Translations under genes and position numbers: made by a program
Part shown: positions 14,413-22,040 of the stretch, in pieces
Layout of the letters: each line of letters opens with the position of its first letter
Numbering within the stretch: the first letter of the stretch is position 1
Assembly: GCA_036502965.1 (NCBI GenBank)
Contig: DASXXT010000121.1
Span: 1 to 26,250, forward strand
Length of the DNA: 26,250 nt
Direction of reading: 5' to 3'
Source of the DNA: Roseiarcus sp036502965
GTDB lineage: Bacteria > Pseudomonadota > Alphaproteobacteria > Rhizobiales > Beijerinckiaceae
The notes under the pieces: generated by a model
Told to the model about the DNA's origin: nothing
The model's input: only the letters and a program-made list of their open reading frames with translations
The model's database searches: none

Positions 14413-15651
14413 ATGCTGGACGTTCTGCTGTTTCGCGCGCTGAGCCTGCTTGGCCTCGCCATTCTGGTCGCGCTCGCGGCGCGCCGCCTGCGTCTGCCCT
14501 ATACAGTCGGCCTCGCGCTCGCGGGCGCGGCGCTCGCCGCCACCCGGATCGATGCCGGCCTGGCGCTGACCCACGACCTCATCTTCGACGTGGTGCTGCC
14601 GCCGCTCCTGTTCGAGGCGGCGATGAACCTGCGCTGGAGCGATCTCAAGCGCGATCTCTTTCCGGTGGTCGCGCTGTCGACGGTCGGCGTCGTCCTGTGC
14701 GCGGCTGTGGTGGCGGGCGGGCTCGTTTATTGGCTTGGCTGGCCGCTCGAATCCGCACTCGTCTTCGGCGCGCTGATCAGCGCGACCGACCCGATCGCGG
14801 TCATCGCGCTGCTTAAGGAATCGCGAGTCACCGGTCGGCTTGGACTCCTCATCGAAGCCGAGAGCCTGTTCAACGACGGCGCCGCCGCAGTCCTATTCAC
14901 CCTCATCCTCATCTGGGCGGTTCATAGTCCAGAGGGCGGGAATCCGCTCGCCGCTGCCACGACCTTCGCCGTCGTCGCCGCCGGCGGCCTCGCTGCAGGG
15001 TTTGGCGTCGGAATGATTGCAGTCATGATCGCGGGAACGTCGGATGATCATCTGGTCGAGACGGCGCTGACCGTGGTCGCGGCCTTCGGCTCGTTCCTGA
15101 TCGCCGAACATTTCGGCGCCTCCGGCGTGCTAGCGACCGTGGCCGCCGGCATGACGATGGGCAATCTCGGCGTCCTCATGCCGAGGGAGCGGTTCGGTCT
15201 GTCGCTCACCCCGCATGGGCGGGCGTTCGTGCTTGAGTTCTGGGAGTTCGCCGCTTTTCTCGCCAATTCGCTGGTGTTCCTGCTGATAGGCTCGGCAATG
15301 GCGACCATCGATTTCGCTCGGGAAGGGTTCGTGGCCCTGGCGCTGGTCATCGCGCTCGCCCTCCTGGGCCGCGCGGTCGCAGTCTATCCCGTCTGCCTAG
15401 CCTTCCTACGCTCGCGCTGGGCGATTCCGCTCAATCAGCAGCACCTGATGTGGTGGGGCGGATTGCGGGGCGCTTTAGCATTGGCGCTGGCGCTGGCGCT
15501 GCCGGCCGATCTTCCCCGTCGCGACGACATTCTCATTTCCGCGTTCGCGGTCGTCGCCTTTTCCGTCATCGTCCAGGGCCTGACGGCGCCGCTGGCGCTG
15601 AGGGCGCTGAGAGTGACGCCGAAGCGGAAGCCGGCTGCAAAATTTGACTAA
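14413..15651 (+). CDS. cation:proton antiporter, CPA1 family (NhaP-like)
   Basis: An inner-membrane Na+(or K+)/H+ exchanger of 412 residues with about twelve hydrophobic segments. CPA1 landmarks are present: LPPLLFEAAMNL (TM3 end), SATDPIAVIALLKE with Thr125-Asp126-Pro127, and IEAESLFNDGAAAVLF with Asn154-Asp155, the ion-binding ND pair of electroneutral antiporters. GASGVLATVAAGM and WWGGLRGALALALAL are further conserved blocks. The open frame extends 48 codons into the REP-like element, but ATG 14413 begins the first membrane helix directly and is the natural start. There is no C-terminal regulatory RCK domain. It ends 27 bases from the convergent phosphofructokinase. The transported cation cannot be told. 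Confidence 0.92.
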   Translation: MLDVLLFRALSLLGLAILVALAARRLRLPYTVGLALAGAALAATRIDAGLALTHDLIFDVVLPPLLFEAAMNLRWSDLKRDLFPVVALSTVGVVLCAAVVAGGLVYWLGWPLESALVFGALISATDPIAVIALLKESRVTGRLGLLIEAESLFNDGAAAVLFTLILIWAVHSPEGGNPLAAATTFAVVAAGGLAAGFGVGMIAVMIAGTSDDHLVETALTVVAAFGSFLIAEHFGASGVLATVAAGMTMGNLGVLMPRERFGLSLTPHGRAFVLEFWEFAAFLANSLVFLLIGSAMATIDFAREGFVALALVIALALLGRAVAVYPVCLAFLRSRWAIPLNQQHLMWWGGLRGALALALALALPADLPRRDDILISAFAVVAFSVIVQGLTAPLALRALRVTPKRKPAAKFD

Positions 15652-15665
15652 ATCGGAGCGCCGAT
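15652..15665. terminator. short hairpin between convergent antiporter and phosphofructokinase genes
   Basis: ATCGG (15652-15656), loop AGCG, CCGAT (15661-15665), starting at the base after the antiporter stop. The stem has five pairs and no T tract, so it would be a weak terminator at best. Confidence 0.25.
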
Positions 15666-15678
15666 GGGCCCACCGCCC

Positions 15679-16905
15679 TCAGGTCGCATCCCCCACCAGC
15701 ACGCCCGCCTTCTTGACCTTCGCGGCGCGCAGTCGCGCGACCTCGATCACGTCGGCGCCAAGCAGTGGTCGCAGATAATCATGGAACGCCGGGGTCACGT
15801 CGTTGCCCGCCGTGTTGATCAGATGATCCTCCATCACGCGCGTCTTGCCGGCGACCGTCTCGAGCGGAATCAGAGGATAGTCGACCGCGTAGTTGCCGAC
15901 ACGTTGGATCGCCACCGAGCCGTCGCCCGCGCCTCGAAGCGCATATTGCACCGCCTTCTCGCCAACCTCGCGCGCCTCGCGCTGATCGACCTTGCTGACG
16001 CAGCCGACAAATGAGCGCTGCAGATAGCCGAAGGTGTCGCCGCGCACGCGCTTGATGCCCAGCTTGGACTTCACCTCCTCGCAAAGGAGATCGGCGAGCG
16101 CGCCGGTGCCGGAGAGTTGGACGTTGCCATGCGCATCCTTCTCGGCTTTGCCCATAAGCTTGGTGATAATCGCCTCGCCCTTGTCGTCGTGGATGCCTTC
16201 GGAGACGGCGACGATGCAGCGCCCATGGCGCTCGAACGTCTCCTTGACGTCGGTCACGAACTTGTCAACCTGAAACGTCCGCTCCGGCAGATAGATGAGA
16301 TGGGGCCCATCGTCGGGATATTTGCGCGCCAGTGCGGAAGCTGCGGTGAGGAAACCCGCGTGCCGGCCCATCACCACGGCGACATAGACGCCCTTCAGCG
16401 CCAGATTGTCGAGATTGGCGCCGGCGAAGGCCTGGACGACGAAGCGCGCCGCCGACGGATATCCGGGCGTGTGGTCGAAGCCGACCAGATCGTTGTCGAT
16501 GGTTTTGGGGATATGAACCGCGCGCAGGCCATGGTCGGATTTCTTCGCCTCCTCGGCGACGATGCGCACCGTGTCGGAGGAATCGTTGCCGCCGATATAG
16601 AGAAAAGTGTCGATCGCGTGCGCTTTCAGGATCTTGAAGATCTCCTGGCAATACTGCCGGTCGGGCTTGTCGCGGGTCGAGCCGAGCGCGGCGGCCGGCG
16701 TCGCCGCGACCGCCTCGAGGTTGGCGACCGTCTCCTGCCCGAGATCGACAAGATCGTCGTTGACGATCCCACGCACCCCCTGCAGCGCGCCATAGACATG
16801 CGTGACCTCGGGAAACCGCCGCGCCTCCAGCGCCACGCCGGCCAGCGACTGATTGATGACCGCCGTCGGCCCGCCTCCCTGGGCGACAAGGATCTTGTGC
16901 GACAT
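15679..16905 (-). CDS. pfp: pyrophosphate-dependent 6-phosphofructokinase
   Basis: It phosphorylates fructose 6-phosphate with PPi, a reversible step of glycolysis, in the cytosol; related methanotroph enzymes also act on sedoheptulose 7-phosphate. The 408-residue chain shows VAQGGGPTAVINQS at the N-terminus, YIGGNDSSDT (104-112), PKTIDND (133-139) and VVMGRHAGFL (178-185). Asp108 in GGNDS, where ATP enzymes have glycine (GGDGS), and Lys134 before TIDND, where ATP enzymes have glycine, are the two residues that mark PPi dependence. Asp137 is the catalytic base. ATG with GGAAGG/GGAGG upstream. It stands alone, convergent with the antiporter. Such an enzyme instead of ATP-PFK fits a methylotroph or methanotroph, but it also occurs elsewhere. 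The PPi assignment is from motifs. Confidence 0.93.
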   Translation of the reverse strand: MSHKILVAQGGGPTAVINQSLAGVALEARRFPEVTHVYGALQGVRGIVNDDLVDLGQETVANLEAVAATPAAALGSTRDKPDRQYCQEIFKILKAHAIDTFLYIGGNDSSDTVRIVAEEAKKSDHGLRAVHIPKTIDNDLVGFDHTPGYPSAARFVVQAFAGANLDNLALKGVYVAVVMGRHAGFLTAASALARKYPDDGPHLIYLPERTFQVDKFVTDVKETFERHGRCIVAVSEGIHDDKGEAIITKLMGKAEKDAHGNVQLSGTGALADLLCEEVKSKLGIKRVRGDTFGYLQRSFVGCVSKVDQREAREVGEKAVQYALRGAGDGSVAIQRVGNYAVDYPLIPLETVAGKTRVMEDHLINTAGNDVTPAFHDYLRPLLGADVIEVARLRAAKVKKAGVLVGDAT

Positions 16906-17306
16906 GCCTTCCAGCCTCCCGCTCGTGAGCGCGGGCGCGCGCCCGCGCTCAGCCTTTAGGAGGCGCCTGTGTCACGCGCAAGCCAGGGGCGTGCGCGGTC
17001 AGGCCTCGCCGAAAGCCTGGTCCGGCTAGACTTGAAGACATCGAAGCGCAATACTTACGCCGCGCCGCTCGCCAAATCTTATGCGGGCGAGTTCAAGCGC
17101 TTCGCGCCGGGGTGAGGGGACGAAAGCCGTAGGGACCCGCGAGCCGCTGGAACGAATACAGGTGGGCGTGGCGTGTTTGGTTGGGGGAATTGCCGGCGTG
17201 TCAGCGCAATCCCCGAGATTAAGGGCTAAATATCACACTCATTGCGTTTTCGCCCCTCGTCATTGAGCTCGGATCGTCATTTGCGTCGACTTGAAATGGA
17301 GGACTC
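16906..17306. other. intergenic region between divergent pfp and PEBP genes
   Basis: About 400 bases with no credible gene. It holds the 24-base palindrome at 16927-16950, a 12-base word (CGGCTAGACTTG, 17023-17034) also found at 7442-7453, and an AT-richer stretch at about 17216-17300 that probably carries the promoter of the PEBP gene. GGAGG at 17298-17302 is its ribosome binding site. No RNA gene is recognised. Confidence 0.45.
16927..16950. repeat. 24-base perfect palindrome upstream of pfp
   Basis: GAGCGCGGGCGC is followed directly by its exact reverse complement. It lies 21 bases upstream of the phosphofructokinase start, in its leader or promoter. It may be a leader structure, an operator or a terminator for the opposite strand. 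Confidence 0.5.
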
Positions 17307-17861
17307 ATGCTCAAAGCAACCGCATTCGCGCTTTTCGCCGCCTTCCTTGGCGCGCAAAGCGCCGCCGCCCAAACGATGACCCTGACCAGTCCGGACGTTG
17401 CGCCGGGCGCGCGCATCGCTGACGAGCACGTCTTCAACGCCTTTGGCTGTACGGGCGGCAACATTTCGCCCGCGCTCTCCTGGTCCGGAGCCCCCAAGGA
17501 CACGAAGAGCTTCGCGCTCTCCGTTTACGATCCCGATGCGCCGACCGGCAGCGGCTTCTGGCACTGGATCGTCTTCAACATCCCGCCGGATGTGACGAGC
17601 CTACCCAAGGGCGCCGGCGATCCGAAGGGTCCAGCGGCGCCCAAGGGCGCGGTCCAGAGCCGCACTGATTTTGGCGTTCCCGGCTACGGCGGCCCCTGCC
17701 CTCCCAAGGGCGACGCGCCGCATCATTATCACTTCACGATTTTCGCCGTGGACACTCCGAAGCTCGACGGAGACGAAACTACGAGCGCGGCTGTCGTCGG
17801 CTTCATGCTTCACTTCCACACGCTCGCCAAGGCCGAGCTGATGGGCGTCTGGGGGCAGTGA
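17307..17861 (+). CDS. periplasmic YbhB/YbcL (PEBP, Raf-kinase-inhibitor-like) family protein
   Basis: A 184-residue exported protein of the phosphatidylethanolamine-binding family. The first 21 residues are a signal peptide (AFALFAAFLGAQSAAA, cleavage before Q22), so it should be periplasmic. The ligand pocket motifs are visible: YDPDAPTGSGFWHWIVFNIP (CR1, DPDAP) and GYGGPCPPKGDAPHHYHFTIFAVD (CR2). Cys48 and Cys132 are candidates for a disulphide, as seen in other exported members. Bacterial YbhB/YbcL proteins have no settled function. ATG with GGAGG six bases upstream. It is a single-gene unit, convergent with the TPR gene. Family assignment is firm. Confidence 0.93.
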   Translation: MLKATAFALFAAFLGAQSAAAQTMTLTSPDVAPGARIADEHVFNAFGCTGGNISPALSWSGAPKDTKSFALSVYDPDAPTGSGFWHWIVFNIPPDVTSLPKGAGDPKGPAAPKGAVQSRTDFGVPGYGGPCPPKGDAPHHYHFTIFAVDTPKLDGDETTSAAVVGFMLHFHTLAKAELMGVWGQ

Positions 17862-17912
17862 TCACTTGCCCGAGCCTCTCCGGTCGGGCGATGCAGTTTA
17901 CCTAACAAAAAA

Positions 17913-17950
17913 GCCTTGCGCGCGGCGTTAGCTTCCGCCGCGCGCAGGGC
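17913..17950 (-). terminator. intrinsic terminator of the TPR protein gene
   Basis: A 15-base stem (17913-17927 with 17936-17950, one G-T wobble) with an eight-base loop. Six A residues at 17907-17912 become a U6 tract on the minus-strand transcript, the classical form. It lies about 120 bases downstream of the TPR stop, past the repeat at 17959-18075. Confidence 0.8.
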
Positions 17951-17958
17951 GGCTCCCG

Positions 17959-18075
17959 TTAGAGCAGATTGCGTTTGAGTCGACGCGGCCATTTGTAGCC
18001 GCGCTCGATGAGCGCGGCGGACGCGGTCGGCGACCGCGTCCGCAGAGTCCCATTCGGAACTGCAATCTGCTCTAA
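17959..18075. repeat. MITE-like element with 14-base terminal inverted repeats
   Basis: TTAGAGCAGATTGC (17959-17972) and its exact reverse complement (18062-18075) enclose about 89 bases. Inside are three stems: CGCGGC/GCCGCG (17984-17989 with 17998-18003), CCGCGCTC/GAGCGCGG and GGACGCGGTC/GACCGCGTCC (17999-18041). No coding capacity and no clear target duplication are seen. The right end contains the TAG stop of the TPR gene. Confidence 0.65.
17999..18041. repeat. double-hairpin unit, second copy
   Basis: CCGCGCTC-GAT-GAGCGCGG followed by GGACGCGGTC-GGC-GACCGCGTCC. It is the reverse complement arrangement of 7403-7444, with differences confined almost wholly to loop and edge bases. It lies inside the larger element at 17959-18075. 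Confidence 0.65.
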
Positions 18076-18719
18076 AGAGCGTGCGCCGTCTTAAGAGCGT
18101 CCGCGAGATCCTCGTAATATTCACAGTCTTTCGATCCGCAGAGCTTCTCGATCGTCGCCAATTGATCCTTGGCCAAGTCGAATTTGCCCTGGATGACATA
18201 GGCTTCGCCCAGATACTCGCGCACCTGGGGATAGGTCGGGTCGAGAGCGACGGATTGCAGATAATAGCCAACCCCTTCGTCGGTCCGCCCAAGTTTCCGT
18301 GTCGCGTAGCCGCGATAGTTGAGGGCGCGGGGGGTATTGGGATTCCCAAGCATGTCGAGGACGTCGATCGCCTCTTGGTACCGGTCGGCCTTGGCGAGCG
18401 AATAGGCGTATTCGGTCAGGTCAGGGTCGGGCAAAACGCCGCTGTGTCTCTCCAGGCACTTGCGCGTCTTCTTGTCCCAAACCTGACCCGGCGCGCATGT
18501 CGTGAGGTCGGTCTTCTTGACGCCGCGCTGATCCTTCGTTGCGGCCCCCGGTGCGCCGCTGGCGCCGCTTCCCGCGCTGGCTCCTGTTCCGCCGCTATTG
18601 TCTCCCCCTGCCGCCATAGCGGGCGCGGCTAGTCCTAGGCCGAGGACGAAAATTCCACAGAAGAGGGTCGACGCGAGACCATGATGGCCTTTGTGGGGGA
18701 ATGGAAAAGAATCTGTCAT
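18072..18719 (-). CDS. secreted tetratricopeptide repeat protein
   Basis: A 215-residue exported protein. The signal peptide (STLFCGIFVLGLGLAAPAMA, cleaved near residue 36) is followed by a glycine/serine/alanine-rich stretch, a cysteine pair in TTCAPGQVWDKKTRKCLERHSG that may form a disulphide, and about three TPR-like helix pairs (TEYAYSLAKADRYQEAIDVL, ALNYRGYATRKLGRTDEGVG, PQVREYLGEAYVIQGKFDLA). A last pair of cysteines lies in LCGSKDCEYY. TPR arrays bind partner proteins; the partner is unknown. The open frame can start 17 codons earlier, but ATG 18719 has GGAAAG upstream and begins a normal signal peptide. The stop codon lies inside the inverted repeat at 18062-18075, so the present C-terminus may have been set by that element. 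A terminator follows at 17913-17950. Confidence 0.82.
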   Translation of the reverse strand: MTDSFPFPHKGHHGLASTLFCGIFVLGLGLAAPAMAAGGDNSGGTGASAGSGASGAPGAATKDQRGVKKTDLTTCAPGQVWDKKTRKCLERHSGVLPDPDLTEYAYSLAKADRYQEAIDVLDMLGNPNTPRALNYRGYATRKLGRTDEGVGYYLQSVALDPTYPQVREYLGEAYVIQGKFDLAKDQLATIEKLCGSKDCEYYEDLADALKTAHAL

Positions 18720-19124
18720 GATTGGGTCTTTCCGTTGGAGGTGACGAACCCAGAAAACGCTTGAGCCCACGAATTTATTCGCAACCGGTCATTTGCTCAA
18801 GTCGAGAACGTTGGCGCCTGGCCCTAACAACCGGTCCGATAAACGCGGCGAACGCGCTCCTAACGCCAAGGGTGGAATCATCGAACCCGCGCGCACGGGT
18901 AGATGTCACGAATTTCCCTGTTGAAATCCGCGCCAAGAGAATTCTGCGCAAGAGCTCTTCAAACACCGTTCTAGTCACACCATAATATTGGTAAACGCCG
19001 GTGTTGTGAAACTCGATCTCAAGCGTTCGCGATCGAGGATCATGACCGACAGACCGCGGACCAGATGAATTGACCGCCGCCGACGCATCGGGTTTAAACC
19101 GATGGGCCCGCGGAATGTCGCTGC
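18720..19124. other. intergenic region between TPR gene and pyrH
   Basis: About 400 bases. A 67-codon GTG-start frame on the minus strand (18775-18978) has no ribosome binding site, no family resemblance and codon use unlike the neighbours, so I do not call it. Weak dyad AACACCG (18962-18968)/CGGTGTT (18999-19005). The part before 18720 presumably holds the TPR promoter. Nothing else is recognised. Confidence 0.4.
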
Positions 19125-19850
19125 TTACGGCATCACGTAGGTCGCGCGCCCCTTGCCCAAAAGCGCGGAGGGAATGGCGCCAGGCTCATTGACGGAGAAG
19201 ACGACGATCGGGATGCCGTTGTCGCGCGCAAGAGCAAAAGCAGCCGTGTCCATTACTTGCAAGTTGCGGGCGATCGCTTCGTCGTGGGTCAGGCGCTCGA
19301 AGCGCGTCGCGGCCGGATCCTTCTTCGGATCGGCGGAATAGATCCCGTCGACATGCGTCGCCTTCATCACCGCATCGCAAGAGAGCTCCGCCGCGCGCAG
19401 CGCCGCGCCTGTGTCGGTAGTGAAGAACGGATTGCCGGTGCCCGCGGCGAGAATGATCACCCGATGCTTGACCAGATGGGCGAGCGCGGCCTGACGCGAG
19501 TAGGGCTGGCACAGGGACGGCATGGCGACCGCGGAGAGCACGCGCGCGGGCTGGTCGATCTGTTCGAGCGCGCCCTCCATCGCCAGCGCGTTCATCACCG
19601 TCGCCAGCATGCCGATCGAGTCGGCGCGCGCGCGCTCGATCCCCTTATCCGCGCCCTGGAGGCCGCGAAAGAAATTGCCGCCGCCGACGACAACCGCGAC
19701 TTGCACCCCAAGGTCCGCCGCCGCCTTCAGATCTTCGGCGATGCGCTGGAGCGTCCCCGCGTGCAGGCCATGCGTGTCCGGCCCCATCAGCGCCTCGCCC
19801 GACAGCTTGACGACAACGCGCTTGAACAACGGTTGCGGCGCTTTCGACAT
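19125..19850 (-). CDS. pyrH: uridylate (UMP) kinase PyrH
   Basis: PyrH phosphorylates UMP to UDP with ATP in the cytosol and is a hexamer activated by GTP and inhibited by UTP in most bacteria. The 241-residue product has amino-acid-kinase motifs: RVVVKLSGEAL, VAVVVGGGNFFRG, the substrate loop RARADSIGMLATVMNALA, AAGTGNPFFTTDTGAALRA and KATHVDGIYSADPKKDP. ATG with GAGGAGGGG upstream. In many bacteria it sits in rpsB-tsf-pyrH-frr; here tsf is upstream but a strong terminator lies between, and frr does not follow. It probably has its own promoter in 19851-19910, although none is obvious. Confidence 0.97.
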   Translation of the reverse strand: MSKAPQPLFKRVVVKLSGEALMGPDTHGLHAGTLQRIAEDLKAAADLGVQVAVVVGGGNFFRGLQGADKGIERARADSIGMLATVMNALAMEGALEQIDQPARVLSAVAMPSLCQPYSRQAALAHLVKHRVIILAAGTGNPFFTTDTGAALRAAELSCDAVMKATHVDGIYSADPKKDPAATRFERLTHDEAIARNLQVMDTAAFALARDNGIPIVVFSVNEPGAIPSALLGKGRATYVMP

Positions 19851-19910
19851 GCTGCCCCTCCTCGCGACGCGCGCCGCCGCGCGATCGCCTGTCCGGCCAT
19901 CGTGCGCGGT

Positions 19911-19933
19911 AAAAAAAACGGCCCTAAGGGCCG
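19911..19933 (-). terminator. intrinsic terminator of the rpsB-tsf operon
   Basis: CGGCCC (19919-19924), loop TAA, GGGCCG (19928-19933), preceded on the plus strand by eight A residues (19911-19918), which give U8 after the stem on the minus-strand transcript. It is located 22 bases past the tsf stop and before pyrH. Confidence 0.88.
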
Positions 19934-19954
19934 CTTGATAATATCGCCAGGCCG

Positions 19955-20848
19955 TCAGGCCTCTTCCGCCGTCTTCTCGATGCCTTCGCCGAGCGCGTAG
20001 CGGACAAAGCCGGTAACGGCGATCGGCGCGCCGACCGTTTTTTCAGCTTCCTTGATCGCCTGAGCGACACTTTTTGCCGGATCATGGACATAGGCCTGAT
20101 CGAGGAGAGTGACCTCCTTGTAGAAGGTCTTGAGGCCCGAATCGACGATCTTCTCGATCACGTTTGCGGGCTTGCCGGCGTTCTTCTCGGTCAGCACGGC
20201 GCGCTCGCGCGCAACGGTCGCCGGGTCGATCCCGGCTGCGTCGAGCGCGACCGGACTTGCGGCGGCGACATGCATCGCGATCTGCCGCCCGAGCGCGCTG
20301 AGCTTTGCCCTGTCGCCAGCCGACTTGAGCGCGACGATAACGCCAATTCGGCCAAGCCCGTCGGCGACCGACCCGTGCACGTAATGACCAATCGCGCCTT
20401 CGGCCACTCGGAGGCCCTGCGCGCGACGCAGCGTCATGTTTTCGCCAATGGTGGCGATGGCGTTGGCGATCGCCTCAGTCACCGTGCCGCCGCCTGGATA
20501 ACGCGCGCCGAGCACCGTCGTCGCGTCGACGTCGGGCGCCTGGTCGAGCGCGACCGCGAGCACGCCGCGCACCAGCGCCTGGAAGTCATCGTTGCGGGCG
20601 ACGAAGTCGGTTTCGGAATTGACCTCGAGAAGGACGCCGAGATTGTCCTCGACGGCGGCGCCGACAAGACCTTCGGCCGCCACCCGCCCGCTCTTCTTGG
20701 CCGCCTTGGCGAGGCCCTTCTTGCGCAGCCAATCGATCGCCGCCTCGATGTCGCCGTTGGTCTCGCTCAGCGCATTCTTGCAATCCATCATGCCCGCGCC
20801 GGTCTTTTCGCGCAGATCTTTGACCAGTCCGGCGGCAACGGTCGCCAT
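19955..20848 (-). CDS. tsf: elongation factor Ts
   Basis: EF-Ts exchanges GDP for GTP on EF-Tu during translation. The 297-residue product begins with the UBA-like helix domain (LVKDLREKTGAGMMDCKNAL, ETNGDIEAAIDWLRKKGL), continues with the core signature VNSETDFVARNDDFQ, in which TDFVA contacts EF-Tu, and ends with FVRYALGEGIEK, usual for proteobacterial Tsf. The open frame runs far upstream, overlapping the end of rpsB in another frame; ATG 20846-20848 with GAGGGACG upstream is the clear start. It begins 44 bases after the rpsB stop and ends before an intrinsic terminator. Confidence 0.98.
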   Translation of the reverse strand: MATVAAGLVKDLREKTGAGMMDCKNALSETNGDIEAAIDWLRKKGLAKAAKKSGRVAAEGLVGAAVEDNLGVLLEVNSETDFVARNDDFQALVRGVLAVALDQAPDVDATTVLGARYPGGGTVTEAIANAIATIGENMTLRRAQGLRVAEGAIGHYVHGSVADGLGRIGVIVALKSAGDRAKLSALGRQIAMHVAAASPVALDAAGIDPATVARERAVLTEKNAGKPANVIEKIVDSGLKTFYKEVTLLDQAYVHDPAKSVAQAIKEAEKTVGAPIAVTGFVRYALGEGIEKTAEEA

Positions 20849-20892
20849 GCACGTCCCTCTTTTGCTCTTGAGCCGCGCGCGCAGCTCAACCC

Positions 20893-21924
20893 CTACTCCG
20901 CGGCCATCAGCTCGCGCGCCTGCTCGCTCCACTTGTCGCGCGCGATGCGGCCGTTGAACCTGAGATCGGCGTCGAGGTTCGCGGCCTCCTCCGGCGTCAT
21001 CGCGGCGAGCTGCCAATAGTGGAACACGCCATGTTCGTTGAGCTTCTTGACGATCTGCGGACCGACGCCGGTGAGCTTGGCCAGGTCGTCCGGCGCGCCG
21101 CGCGGCGCGGCCAGGAGCTCGAACCGCTCGGTCGACGCTTCCGGCTCGGTCGGCGAGGCTTCCGGCTCGACCGTCTCCGGCAGCGGCTCGGCGACGGGCG
21201 CCTCGGCTTCGCCGAGATCGACCCCCTGCGCGCCCTGGCCGCGCGAAATGCCGTCGATCGCCGCGCGCGCGATGAGATCGCAATAGAGCTGGATGGCGCG
21301 GCCGGCGTCGTCGTTGGCCGGGACGGGATAGCTGATGCCGTCCGGATCGCTGTTGGTGTCGAGGATCGCGATCACGGGAATCTTGAGGCGATTGGCCTCC
21401 TTGATCGCCAGCGCTTCCTTGTTGGTGTCGATGACGAACACCAGATTGGGAACGCCGCCCATGTCCTTGATGCCGCCGAGCGCGGTCTCGAGCTTTTCGC
21501 GTTCGCGCGACAGCATGAGGCGCTCCTTCTTGGTCAGGCCTTTCGCGCCCTCGCCGAGGAGCTCGTCGACTTTGCGCAGGCGCGAGATCGACGCCGAAAT
21601 CGTCTTCCAGTTGGTCAGCATGCCGCCGAGCCAGCGTGCGTTGACAAAATATTGCGCCGAGCGCGTGGCGGCGGCCGCGATCTCATCCGACGCCTGGCGC
21701 TTGGTGCCGACGAACAGCACCCGCCCGCCCTTGGCGACGGTGTCGGAGACCGCCTTCAGCGCCTGATGCAGCAGCGGCACCGTCTGGGCGAGGTCGATGA
21801 TGTGGATCGAGTTGCGCGAGCCGTAGATATAAGGCGCCATCTTCGGGTTCCAGCGGTGCGACTGGTGGCCGAAATGGGCGCCCGCCTCGAGCAGTTGGCG
21901 CATGCTGAAATCTGGCAAAGCCAT
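20893..21924 (-). CDS. rpsB: 30S ribosomal protein S2 with C-terminal helix-hairpin-helix extension
   Basis: S2 joins the small subunit late and is needed for S1 binding. At 343 residues it is some 100 longer than E. coli S2. The core (1 to about 235) has LLEAGAHFGHQ, WNPKMAPYIYGSRNSIHIIDL, RWLGGMLTNWKTI, ALGGIKDMGGVPNLVFVID and PVIAILDTNSDPDGISYPVPAND. An acidic proline/glutamate-rich linker (about 230-267) then leads to a tail with DLAKLTGVGPQIVKKLNEHG and FHYWQLAAMTPEEAANLD, a helix-hairpin-helix-like unit resembling the tail of some alphaproteobacterial NuoE proteins. Extended S2 proteins are known in this class. ATG with AAGGATAAG upstream. First gene of rpsB-tsf. Confidence 0.97.
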   Translation of the reverse strand: MALPDFSMRQLLEAGAHFGHQSHRWNPKMAPYIYGSRNSIHIIDLAQTVPLLHQALKAVSDTVAKGGRVLFVGTKRQASDEIAAAATRSAQYFVNARWLGGMLTNWKTISASISRLRKVDELLGEGAKGLTKKERLMLSREREKLETALGGIKDMGGVPNLVFVIDTNKEALAIKEANRLKIPVIAILDTNSDPDGISYPVPANDDAGRAIQLYCDLIARAAIDGISRGQGAQGVDLGEAEAPVAEPLPETVEPEASPTEPEASTERFELLAAPRGAPDDLAKLTGVGPQIVKKLNEHGVFHYWQLAAMTPEEAANLDADLRFNGRIARDKWSEQARELMAAE

Positions 21925-22040
21925 AGAGCTTATCCTTGTCCGGTTGAGCCTCGGCGGATCATGAGAAGCGAGACGAGCTCGCCACCGGAGCGGAACCTTG
22001 GATCAGGAGCCGCGTAAAATCCGCCTGTGGAATGGCGCGG

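Noticed and set aside
16117..16959. 280-codon plus-strand frame opposite the phosphofructokinase gene
   Set aside because: Shadow of pfp; no ribosome binding site or recognisable domain.
17149..17175. Possible general-stress (EcfG) promoter before the PEBP gene, GGAAC plus CGTG
   Set aside because: Spacing is 18 bases and the second box is CGTG rather than CGTT, so the match is too weak.
18775..18978. 67-codon minus-strand frame in the TPR-pyrH gap
   Set aside because: GTG start without ribosome binding site, codon use unlike the genome, no similarity I recognise.
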